The position numbers and the translations under genes are program-made. From the NCBI GenBank assembly GCA_002162685.1, contig MAAQ01000017.1:115801-179800 (forward strand): a DNA stretch of 64,000 nucleotides. The letters run 5' to 3'. A model generated the notes under the pieces. The model was given only the letters and a program-made list of their open reading frames with translations, did no database searches and had not been told where the DNA came from. The DNA comes from Flavobacteriales bacterium 33_180_T64. Its GTDB lineage: Bacteria > Bacteroidota > Bacteroidia > Flavobacteriales > Flavobacteriaceae. Positions 19,501 to 27,600 of the stretch are shown one piece after another; position 1 is the stretch's first letter; every line of letters starts with the position of its first letter.

Positions 19501-19793
19501 GACGTCGCGCAGAAGTAGAAGAGCCAGCGCTTGCATTCGTTGAAAACCAAGAGCATATCTATTATGCAAAAGGTATTGTGAATATGTATGAATTACAAAA
19601 ATGTATTGGTGAGGATAAGGTTAATCTAGCAATCAAGCGTTTTATTAAAGATTGGGATACCAATAGTGGAATACTAAAATCGCAAACTAAAGATTATGCA
19701 ACAAGCAAAGATTTATTGAACTATTTTAGAGTCGTTACCCCAGAAAATCAACAGCATATCATAACTGAGCTTTTTGAAACGGTAAGTGAATAG
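16509..19793 (+). CDS. ABC permease fused to M1-type metallopeptidase (module 2)
   Basis: 1094-residue paralogue of the module 1 fusion: two hydrophobic permease blocks (~20-255 and ~310-575), then an M1-like domain. Zinc motif H939-E940-L-A-H943 (HELAHQWFG) and candidate third ligand E963 in IIESLAQY. As in module 1, no GAMEN motif is seen; the region reads AQSFPGTVPFSES. The two fusions also share the start of the peptidase domain (FYNTNV) and the block DKDQTAI. The conserved zinc ligands argue that both peptidases are active. The gene is followed by an 18-bp gap and the convergent desaturase gene. Confidence 0.85.
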   Translation: MWYHIFKFEIQYRIKRPDTYVFFLFLFLFSIVGVDFIFQGADLGLMKKNSPIVIAKTMGAITGIFMILASMIMGVSVLRDFEYEIESLIFSTPINKKNYLLGRFLGSFAVLLFVFSGVLFGMILGEFMPWNTPDELLEFNANVYLKTFLMVTLPTLFFGASLFFVTGALSRNLVVVYTQGIILFVVFMLTKAITNVFWQAILDPFSLTTTTFITKSWSALEKSTQDLPFLGALMYNKLFWLSLGIVALIYGYKKFNFNVVKEKRSKRKQVQVLGINKNTNKVNDIVIPTAEMQYGALSKWAQLKQFSWFYFFSICKQSSFWGIVICGMIIILINSVNLGTVYGVDSYPATYFIVEELQETSIYFFIIVLVFYSGELVWNERSAKLNLIYDATPMSSFIKLLGKYIGLNLIYMVLILALISSGIIFQTLSGYYKYEFQVYFYGFFLEILPFLALYTCIAFFIQSVVNHKFVGIMLVIIFFIANIALGLFDFDHDLYFFGGSSLGTYSDMNGYGHFFKPYLFIKTYWFLFGMLLLIIGSLVYVRGTETNFIKRLKASRSRMSRTLLKLTSIVLILFIILGSYIFYNTNVLNDYWTNSEATQYRIDYEKTLKQFEYVPQPKIIDVSLNVELYPSERHYTAEGYYVLKNTTETIISDVHVQQLIESNVTLEYVTFEGGAAANTQYSKYDYTIYKLNTALQPGDVVLMKFKQIFRTRGFEESGSNLSIVENGTFFKNSDFPTLGYNKKYELRDHNDRSDYNLPERNNKAKRVDENELVNARNGSDSDGINFEIIIGTDKDQTAIAPGQLLKQWKANNRNYFQYKMHQKMIDFYAIVSARYEVKKDTWRPSSDSLGSPVNLEIYYHKTHDYNLDRMMTSMKASFDYFSENFSPYQYQDMRIMEFPRYAEFAQSFPGTVPFSESIGFVLDIDDENDVDMAFFVTAHELAHQWFGMQVEAANVQGQYFIIESLAQYAALMVLKEQYSEEKVQQFLDLENEKYLEGRRRAEVEEPALAFVENQEHIYYAKGIVNMYELQKCIGEDKVNLAIKRFIKDWDTNSGILKSQTKDYATSKDLLNYFRVVTPENQQHIITELFETVSE

Positions 19794-19811
19794 AAAATAA
19801 TTAAACCAATA

Positions 19812-20549
19812 TTAGTCCTTAACCGTAATTGTTTTTAACTGAATAATTCCAATTGCATCTAATAATTTTATAATCAGATATGTTATATCAATCTCATACC
19901 ATTTGACACCAAAGTTTGCTCTGCTAGCATGTTTATGATGATTATTATGATAGCCTTCACCCATCATTAGAAAATCAAATCGGAAGAGGTTTTTACTTGT
20001 ATTTTTCATGGTGTAATTTACATAACCATAAATATGGCCAAACCAATTAATAATCACACCGTGAATAGGAGCCATTAAAAAGGTTATAGGTAATAAAAAC
20101 CATTGCCAGAATGCCGTTGTAAAGTATGCGAAAAATAAAATATAAAGTGTTATCCATAACAATCTAGAATAACGAGAACTTGCAAATGCATCAAAACGTT
20201 TCCATTGCGGAACATTTTTGGTAAAACGCTGGTCAATCGTTACACGTTGTTTATTGATGTCTTGATAAATCGTTTTTGTTTTCCACATCATGGCGAATAG
20301 ATTTGCATCATGAGATGGTGAATGTGGATCTTTTTCAGTATCTGTATAAGCATGATGGATACGATGCATAACACCGTAACCATAAGCACTTAAGTAACTA
20401 GAGCCTTGAAAAAACCAAGTTAAAACAAAGCTAATGCGTTCCATCGTTTTTGACATGGTAAATACTTGATGAGCAGCATAGCGATGCAAAAAGAACGATT
20501 GGAAAAATAAGCCTCCATACCAAAGCACTAAAACAAAAATAATAATCAT
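19812..20549 (-). CDS. Membrane fatty acid desaturase (acyl-CoA/acyl-lipid delta-9 type)
   Basis: Integral membrane di-iron desaturase that would introduce a double bond into membrane acyl chains, usually to keep membranes fluid in the cold. All three His boxes are present: HRYAAH (22-27), HRIHHAYTD (62-70) and HNNHHKH (201-207). Hydrophobic helices flank them. At 245 residues it is compact but complete. The start is preceded by a perfect minus-strand TATCTTTG box. Redox partners are not encoded nearby. Divergent or coupled control with the adjacent Crp-like regulator is possible but not shown. Confidence 0.9.
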   Translation of the reverse strand: MIIIFVLVLWYGGLFFQSFFLHRYAAHQVFTMSKTMERISFVLTWFFQGSSYLSAYGYGVMHRIHHAYTDTEKDPHSPSHDANLFAMMWKTKTIYQDINKQRVTIDQRFTKNVPQWKRFDAFASSRYSRLLWITLYILFFAYFTTAFWQWFLLPITFLMAPIHGVIINWFGHIYGYVNYTMKNTSKNLFRFDFLMMGEGYHNNHHKHASRANFGVKWYEIDITYLIIKLLDAIGIIQLKTITVKD

Positions 20550-20562
20550 TATATTTTTTTTG

Positions 20563-20570
20563 CAAAGATA
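20563..20570 (-). promoter_or_regulatory. -7 box TATCTTTG before the desaturase
   Basis: Exact TAnnTTTG match on the minus strand, 13 bases upstream of the desaturase ATG. Confidence 0.6.
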
Positions 20571-20616
20571 ATTTGATACTATGAGCGAAACAATGAACCT
20601 AAATCAATTAAATGCA

Positions 20617-21189
20617 CTATAGCAAACGTTTTCTAATTCTACTTAAAGCTTGTGCAGTGACACCTATGTATGAACTGATATATTTAAGAGGAACTATTTT
20701 TATGAGTTCTGGTCGTTCTTTAAACAATTTCAAATAGCGTTCTTCTGCAGTAAGATTTAATAAATATTGTTCCCGTTTTGATTTTAACAAAAAGAGCCGT
20801 TCTGCAGTCAATCGACCAATGAGATTTCCTATTTGTGTCGTTTTATAAACAGTTTGTAAATCACTATAAGAAATACTTAAAAGAGTTGTTTCTGTTAATG
20901 CTTGTAATTGATAAGCTGAAGGTTTTTGTGTTAAAAAAGAATCATAAGCACTAATAAATTGGTCTTTGAAACTAAAGCCAAAGGTGATTTCTTTTTCTGG
21001 ATTTTCTTTGGGGATATATAAGCGAACAACACCAGATTCAATAAAAGAGATATGGTTTTCTATCGTATTAAGTTTTAAAAAAACAGTTTTCTTCTTAATT
21101 ACGCGACGTTGTAATTTTGAAGTAAAAAATGACCAATCTGAAGCAGATATGGTTGCTATTTGATCTAAGTAAGTCTTTATCTGTTGCAA
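20617..21189 (-). CDS. Crp/Fnr-family transcriptional regulator
   Basis: Cyclic-nucleotide-binding-fold (cupin) domain over ~20-130 and a C-terminal winged helix whose recognition segment reads YISSYIGVTAQALSRIRKRLL. It lacks the Cys cluster of FNR, so oxygen sensing by Fe-S is unlikely. No ATG exists in frame: candidates are TTG at 21189 (MQQIKTYLDQI…, used here) and TTG at 21219, but the latter lies inside the TATCTTTG -7 box at 21217-21224 and would be upstream of the transcript start. The neighbouring desaturase is on the same strand with its own promoter. Target genes are unknown. Confidence 0.82.
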   Translation of the reverse strand: MQQIKTYLDQIATISASDWSFFTSKLQRRVIKKKTVFLKLNTIENHISFIESGVVRLYIPKENPEKEITFGFSFKDQFISAYDSFLTQKPSAYQLQALTETTLLSISYSDLQTVYKTTQIGNLIGRLTAERLFLLKSKREQYLLNLTAEERYLKLFKERPELIKIVPLKYISSYIGVTAQALSRIRKRLL

Positions 21190-21216
21190 GTCTATAAATC
21201 CAAGTGATTGAGTATA

Positions 21217-21224
21217 CAAAGATA
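21217..21224 (-). promoter_or_regulatory. -7 box TATCTTTG before the Crp-like gene
   Basis: Exact TAnnTTTG match on the minus strand, 27 bases before the TTG at 21189. It helps to choose that start. Confidence 0.6.
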
Positions 21225-21376
21225 ATGATTAACACTGTTATATATAGGAGAACCACTTAGAAAAACCTAAGGATCATTTTATAAAATATTTAATCTTAAT
21301 TAGATTAGAAGAATTAGATTTTAGAGTTGTTTAGTTTTTGTGTGATAAAGTGACAATTACGGTTAAATAAATTAAT

Positions 21377-21408
21377 AAAAATGCCTCTTTAATCTAAGAG
21401 GCATTTTT
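21377..21408 (-). terminator. Perfect 13-bp hairpin terminator
   Basis: AAAAATGCCTCTT and AAGAGGCATTTTT flank a six-base loop. The run of T on both strands makes it usable in either direction. It begins five bases past the stop of the secreted protein gene at 21413, ending the yceI operon. Confidence 0.85.
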
Positions 21409-21412
21409 AGTT

Positions 21413-22006
21413 TTAAAATTCACAAATATCATCACGAAGTTTTATTGTTTTAAATCGCTCCCAAATTTCATGATTAAAATCTTGAGGTGACAATCTAAAT
21501 ACAATGGCCGATGTTTTTGTTATATCACAATACAGTACCTTAACACGAGCATTTAATAGCATCATAGCTTCAGTATTAAAAGAATCATAGACATGTAGTT
21601 TTCCAATGAAATTATCAGTATTAGTGTTATTCTTTTCATTTTTAATAAATAACACAGTTGTTTCTGGAACTTTATAATCTTTCTTTTTATTAACAACGCC
21701 CATTAAACCATCATAATATAGTTTTATATGTGTTTCTAATATTTTAGCCGTTTGCTTTTCATTGCTATTAATATGCCAAACAAAAGTGTAACACCAAAAA
21801 TCGTTATGGTCTTTATTTCTCCAATTTTTAGCAAACTTAAGATCTTCATAGCCTTTATATGAAATATTTGGTGCAAAATCAATTGGAAACTTGATGATTT
21901 CTTTTAACCAAGTCGAATCTGATACGAATGCGCCTTTTTGTTCTTCTTGTCCAAAAGCCGAAAAAGAGTAGAGTAGAAGACTTAAAATTATAAGTAGTTG
22001 TTTCAT
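21413..22006 (-). CDS. Secreted protein of unknown function
   Basis: 197 residues with a signal peptide (MKQLLIILSLLLYSFSAFGQ) and a soluble remainder, so probably periplasmic. No family is recognised. Features: an aromatic-rich centre (DFWCYTFVWHI), a Lys-rich middle, and a C-terminal block with IWERFKTIKL. There are only a few Cys residues, and no lipobox. It starts 4 bp downstream of the yceI stop, so the two are one operon, ended by the strong terminator at 21377-21408. The context suggests a small lipid- or envelope-related role along with the YceI protein, possibly under the membrane winged-helix regulator encoded divergently. Confidence 0.7.
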   Translation of the reverse strand: MKQLLIILSLLLYSFSAFGQEEQKGAFVSDSTWLKEIIKFPIDFAPNISYKGYEDLKFAKNWRNKDHNDFWCYTFVWHINSNEKQTAKILETHIKLYYDGLMGVVNKKKDYKVPETTVLFIKNEKNNTNTDNFIGKLHVYDSFNTEAMMLLNARVKVLYCDITKTSAIVFRLSPQDFNHEIWERFKTIKLRDDICEF

Positions 22007-22010
22007 GTAT

Positions 22011-22580
22011 TTAGCGTTTTAAATTGAGTTCAATTTCAAATCCTATAGCATCAGAAATGGCACCATCTCTCATATTGCTTTTGTAATTTATTCCCCAACG
22101 TATTCGGTCAATTTTAAACCGTGTCGTCATTTGTTTTTTTTCAAAATCAACCTCAGCTTGAAAATCTATAGGTAAAGTAACGCCTTTTATAGTAAGATCT
22201 GCATATACTTTCATATGAGTAGGATCATGATATGTAATGCCAGTAATGCTTAATTTTGCTTCTGAAAATTTTATGACATTAAAAAAATCAGGATCTTTTA
22301 AATGATTTACAAGACCTTGATTAGCTTCAGCTGTTTTAATGTCTGTATTGGTGATAGAATTCATATCAATGATAAACTCACCACCAGTAATAAGGTTATT
22401 AGTTTTAATAAAGTATCCTTCTTTAAAATCTATAAAGCCGTCATGACCTCCAAAATAAAAGGTATAATCTCCAGACCATTTGAGTTTACTTAACGAGATG
22501 TCAATTTCTAATTTTTCTTGTGCAATGGAGGTTGTAATTGTAGTTATACAAATTACAAATAATAAGAATCGTGTTTTCAT
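22011..22580 (-). CDS. YceI-family periplasmic protein
   Basis: Lipocalin-like beta-barrel protein of the YceI family, which bind isoprenoid or other amphiphilic lipids. From ATG 22580 it has 189 residues, a signal peptide (MKTRFLLFVICITTITTSIAQ) and the family pattern: an early SKLKWSG strand, GGEFIIDMNSI, a late DLTIKGVTLPIDF segment and the end motif DRIRWGINYKS. An upstream in-frame TTG (22634) would give a poor N-terminus. Divergently transcribed from the membrane winged-helix regulator 131 bp away. Confidence 0.88.
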   Translation of the reverse strand: MKTRFLLFVICITTITTSIAQEKLEIDISLSKLKWSGDYTFYFGGHDGFIDFKEGYFIKTNNLITGGEFIIDMNSITNTDIKTAEANQGLVNHLKDPDFFNVIKFSEAKLSITGITYHDPTHMKVYADLTIKGVTLPIDFQAEVDFEKKQMTTRFKIDRIRWGINYKSNMRDGAISDAIGFEIELNLKR

Positions 22581-22710
22581 AAGTTTTTGTTTTTGATTAC
22601 ATTCTGATGGTAAAACTAGAAGTCGCTGATTCAAAAAATGTCAAAAAAATGTAAAAGAAGTGTCAACGGTTGCAAAAAGTCATGAAATTATATGTTATTT
22701 ACATCAAATT

Positions 22711-23577
22711 ATGAGAAGAAAACAATTATATGTATTTGGAGGGATAGTCATCCTTGTGATATTAACTTGGATGTTGTCGTGTACAGCTGAAACACATTCA
22801 CTAACTTCTGGAAGAGTTAAAATAGCATTACGAGAAGCAGGACACCAATTATTGATGAAAAATCAAGATTCTACGTCTTTGATATTGCCTATTATTCAAT
22901 TAAATGAAAGTAACTATGAATTATCATTTAATTCGACCTTATCATTTCAACCTGGAGATTTAGTAGCCGCTATTACTCAAAGTTTAGAAAAGGCACAACT
23001 TTCAGTTAATTATCGTGTAGAAGTATTGCAATGTAAAGACAACGAAGTTGCTTATAGTTATGAGATACGTAGAAATAAAGAAAACACGATTATACCATGT
23101 AGTGTGCGTACACTTCCAGTGCAATGTTATACAATTCATCTTCAGTTTTTAGATATGGATGTGAGTCGCTCCAAAACCAATAACTGGTTGTATATTTTAA
23201 TTTTTGCAGTTATTATTTTTTTATTAGTATATGTGATGCGTAAACCAAAATCTACAGATGCAACTCCATTCCAAAATGATGATTATTCTGAAATAGGAAG
23301 CTTTCAGTTTTATCCTGAACAAAATAAATTAGTAAAAGCCGCTACTGAAATCAGTCTCTCTAAAAAAGAGTGTGAATTATTAGAAATTTTTGTAGCTCAC
23401 CCTAATCAAATTATTAAGCGTGATGAGCTTACTAAAAAAGTATGGGAAGATAATGGTGTCATTGTTGGCAGAAGTTTAGATACTTATATTTCAAAACTTC
23501 GTAAGAAATTAAAAGATGATGAGACTATAAAATTAACCAATGTCCATGGTGTTGGATATAAACTAGAGATTAATTAG
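22711..23577 (+). CDS. Membrane-anchored winged-helix regulator (inverted ToxR-like)
   Basis: 288 residues from ATG 22711 (an upstream GTG at 22660 adds 17 unlikely residues). Order: membrane segment near residues 6-24, a periplasmic region of ~145 residues (Cys-containing), a second membrane segment near 175-193 (NNWLYILIFAVIIFLLVYVM), then a C-terminal OmpR/PhoB-type winged helix (~205-288: LSKKECELLEIF … GRSLDTYISKLRKKL). No receiver domain exists, so it is a one-component regulator sensing on the periplasmic side, with the DNA-binding domain at the opposite end from ToxR/CadC. It lies divergently from yceI, its most likely target. Confidence 0.85.
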   Translation: MRRKQLYVFGGIVILVILTWMLSCTAETHSLTSGRVKIALREAGHQLLMKNQDSTSLILPIIQLNESNYELSFNSTLSFQPGDLVAAITQSLEKAQLSVNYRVEVLQCKDNEVAYSYEIRRNKENTIIPCSVRTLPVQCYTIHLQFLDMDVSRSKTNNWLYILIFAVIIFLLVYVMRKPKSTDATPFQNDDYSEIGSFQFYPEQNKLVKAATEISLSKKECELLEIFVAHPNQIIKRDELTKKVWEDNGVIVGRSLDTYISKLRKKLKDDETIKLTNVHGVGYKLEIN

Positions 23578-23584
23578 CTCATTA

Positions 23585-24586
23585 TTAACGATTAACACCG
23601 TTGTTTTTATACTTTCTCCAACTCGTACCTTTTGTACATGGACAATCACTAATGCCCTGTAAAAAATCTAAACCAATAGTAATTACATGTGTACCAGAAT
23701 TAAACCCAGAAAGATCATTAATTGTGAGCTGATAAGAGTATGCGAAATAGAGTTTATTTTTCATAATACCAGCCATTGGGCCAACATTTAATGGTTTCAA
23801 TAACTGATCGTTTAAAAAACGATAAGAACCACCAATCCAATAATAATCTCCGTATCTATTATACTTCCTATATTTAAAATTTATATCTGTACTTGAACGT
23901 TTATCGCTATTAAACATTTGATAAAAAATTGAAGGTTCATACTCTACTTTTTTGTTATTCTTATTTGTAATTACGTATCCTGTATATAATTGATAATTTA
24001 AAAGCTTACTTGGCTCAAAACCAGAGAAATCATCAATGTCTTTGTTTAAAAAATTATTGGCATTAAAGCTTAAATAAAATCTGTTATATCGGTATAAAAG
24101 ACCAACATCAAAATTATTGTTTGAAATGGCTCTATCATCTGTAATGCTAGGATCTACTATAGGTATTTCTTCTGTAGGCTGAAAGTTTTCTATTTCAATT
24201 CTAAAGCTATTTATATTGTATGATAGGCCAAATGATAAATACTGCTTTGATTTATAATCTAAAATAATATGATGGGCAAACGAAAACTTTATTCCTTTTT
24301 GACGCGTGTTTCCATTTTTGTCATTATACATAGATAACCCAATACCTGAACGATTTGAGATTCTAAAATCTGCATATAATGACTGGTTATCTGGTGCGCC
24401 TTTAATGCCTACCCATTGTGTGAGTCCATTAGCTCTTATTTTTAAATTGTCTCCAATCCCTGCATAGGTAGGAGAAATTACAAAATCATTATCTGCGAGA
24501 TATTGTGTCCAAACAGGTAAGTTTAGCTCTTGTGCATAGCTATATGAAAAGACGAAAAAGAGACTATATAGTATTAATTTTTTCAT
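23585..24586 (-). CDS. PorP/SprF-family outer membrane protein
   Basis: 333-residue outer-membrane beta-barrel with signal peptide (MKKLILYSLFFVFSYSYAQ). PorP/SprF hallmarks: early LPVWTQYLADNDFVISPTYAGIGDN, then GIGLSMYNDKNG, FSFAHHIIL and repeated amphipathic strands, ending FNSGTHVITIGLDFL. SprF-type proteins assist T9SS delivery of a specific SprB-type adhesin encoded upstream; the 2738-residue adhesin ends 21 bp before this gene, matching that arrangement. It is the last gene of the operon and is convergent with the membrane regulator. Confidence 0.9.
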   Translation of the reverse strand: MKKLILYSLFFVFSYSYAQELNLPVWTQYLADNDFVISPTYAGIGDNLKIRANGLTQWVGIKGAPDNQSLYADFRISNRSGIGLSMYNDKNGNTRQKGIKFSFAHHIILDYKSKQYLSFGLSYNINSFRIEIENFQPTEEIPIVDPSITDDRAISNNNFDVGLLYRYNRFYLSFNANNFLNKDIDDFSGFEPSKLLNYQLYTGYVITNKNNKKVEYEPSIFYQMFNSDKRSSTDINFKYRKYNRYGDYYWIGGSYRFLNDQLLKPLNVGPMAGIMKNKLYFAYSYQLTINDLSGFNSGTHVITIGLDFLQGISDCPCTKGTSWRKYKNNGVNR

Positions 24587-24607
24587 TTAAATAATTGTTT
24601 TATAGGA

Positions 24608-27600
24608 TTACCTGTAAAGTGTAAAATGTCCAACATATTCCTTGTTTAATAATTCGCTATTGGGTTTTACAACATACCAATAATCACCTGTTGGAAGTTC
24701 TGTTCCATTGTATCTTCCATCCCAATATTCACCTACGCGATACGTAGCCACTTTACGTCCATATCTATCAAAAATATCAAATGTGAGATCAGGATAATCA
24801 TCATCACAACCTGGAGCCCAAGTATCTGTTACACCATCACCATTCGGACTAAAATAATTAGGAATACAAGGTCCTAAGATTTGTATTTCAATCATGGCAA
24901 TTGCTTGACATCCACTGCTATCAGTTACGACAATTGTGTAAGTTCCTTCCGCAGTAACAATAAATATATTTGTATCACCATAATCTTCGTCATTAAGTGT
25001 AAATTGATAACCACCTGTACCACCAGTGACAATCGCAATAATTTCACCAGGTTCTTCGCCTTCATTTAATAGGAGTGATAAGGGTTCAAAAGAATCAATA
25101 TCAAAGAAATCTGTGGTTTGAATACAGCCGTTTGTATGTCTAACATCGATATAGTGATCGATTCCTGGAATGACATCCGTAAAGACATTACTTAACTGAT
25201 AAGGCCCACCATCTAATGAATAGTCTAATTGAGAAAGATCGGTAATACTGTCATCTACTATAACTGTAACCGTATTGCTTAATGTGTTATTTACACAAGC
25301 ATATTCAATGTCTACTACAGGATTAATACTTACAGACTCTGGAAAGGTTATATTCCATTGTGATTCACAACCTTGAGCATCACGAACATAAACAAGATGA
25401 TCGCCTCCATTTAATCCAATAAAATCAAATACTGTTTGACCTGAGGTTCCTGTGGTATATGGACCATTATAGTTATCTAAACTAACACTGTATGGTAAAC
25501 TTCCTCCAGAAATATCTATACTAAATTCACCATTAGCTTCTCCTTCACATGTTTCTTCAAATAATGAATTAGGTACAATACTCAAGATAACTTGAACAGG
25601 GTCACTAATCGTAAAATTGAATGTGATGTAACAGCCTAAAACATCTTGAACAATAACATCATAAGTTCCAGGTGCTAAATTTTCAAAAACATTGGTTTCA
25701 AAAAATTGATTTAATTGAGGTGAAATTGCATACTTGATAATTCCCGTTCCACCAGAGGCAATAATTTCTAGGATTCCATCATTATTTCCACTACAAGTAA
25801 TATTACTTACATTGAAATTCGCATCTAATGGTGCTGTCGGTTCTGTAATAGTAATTGGAGAAGACACTGTAATACAATCATCACTTACGACACTTACGAC
25901 ATAAGTTCCTGCAGTTAATTCTGTGAAAACACCAGGACTATTTTGTGTCGCAGGAATTTCATCACCAAGCGTATCTTGTAAAACGTAAACATAGTTTCCT
26001 AATCCTCCTAATGCAGTTGCCACAATACTACCTGTATTATCTCCAGCACAATTAATAGTAGGATTAACAGATTGTAGATTGATTGTTAATTCAGGTAGTG
26101 GATCTATTGTAATTTCATTAGACACATTAGCTACACAGCCATTTTCATCTCTAATATAGTACTGATACGTACCATCAGGAACAGAAAATAGTGTTGATGA
26201 ATTAAATGAACCTAATATTGTTGTGAACGTATTGTCATTACTATATTCGTATGACCCAGTTCCGCCAGTGGCACTTAATGTAAGTGTTGATGCTATTAAA
26301 CATGTTTGTGTTGTAGAAGCAACTAAGCTTGCTTGAATAGGAGTAGGTTCATTTATAATAATGTCTAATGATGTTGTAGAACATTCATAACTATCCATTA
26401 TTTCTATAGTATATGTTCCAGCGCCTAGATTATCAAATATATTTGAGGTTTGCGGACCAGAAGTACTCGGAGTAGGTAAAATAGTATGTAATGTATACAG
26501 GTAATCTGTTCCTTGCCCACCAGTAACGTTACTTATAGTAATTGAAGCATCTTGATCTCCAAAACAAGATAATACTAATGTATTGGGTGTGAATAATGCA
26601 TTTATTGGAGTAGGTTCAGCTAGTATAATATTAACCGAATCCATACATCCTTCAGCATCTCTTGCAGTTACCGTATAATTTCCTGCAGATAGATTTGTAA
26701 AGGCGCCATTAGAACTAAATGCAACTGTTGCAGCACCAGATAATTCATATTCATAATCTCCCCAACCACCAGTTGCTATTGCGGTAATAGTTCCAAGACT
26801 ATTGTTACAGGTTACATTAGATGTTTCAGTAGCGATAAGTGTTAATGCTTCAGTAGGAGAAGATATAATCACTGTTGACGTTGCAGAACAAAATGGACTT
26901 TCAGTTTCTGTAAGGACAACAGTAAAACTTCCAGCTGATTGTCCTGTAACAGTTATAGGGTTTGTTGATGTATTTGCATTAACAATACCTGTTACTGATG
27001 TTCCAGAACTATTAAAAACTTCATAATTATATGCCCCTGAATACCCACTTACATTAATCTCAAATGAGCCAGAATTATCACCAAAACAAGTTACTGCAGT
27101 TGACGTCGTTGTAAATGTAGGTGGTATAGCACTTGGTAAAGAAATTGTTAGTTCTTCGGTACAAGATGTCACCGCATCTGTTACTGTTATTGTGTAAATC
27201 CCTGAAGGCACTCCAGAAAATATATTTCCACTTAAATTTATTGAAGCTGGATTTGGACTTATACTATACGTATATGATCCAGAACCTTGGTTAGCTGTAA
27301 CTGTTATTTCTCCATCGTCATTATTACATGTAGGTACTGCTGAAATATCTAACATTAATTCTATAGGCGCAGGAATATCAACTGATACTAAATTCCCACA
27401 GCCATTAATGTCTTGTATTTCGATGGTATGTATTCCTGAAAATAAATTTGATATTGTAAATGGTGCATTTTGCAATTGAAACGCGCCTCCATCTATACTA
27501 AAACTATATGGCGCAATACCAGTAGTATCTAAGGTGACATCGATTTCAAAATTACCTTCGGTTACAGTACATAATGTATTCACAACCGCCGAAATAATAG

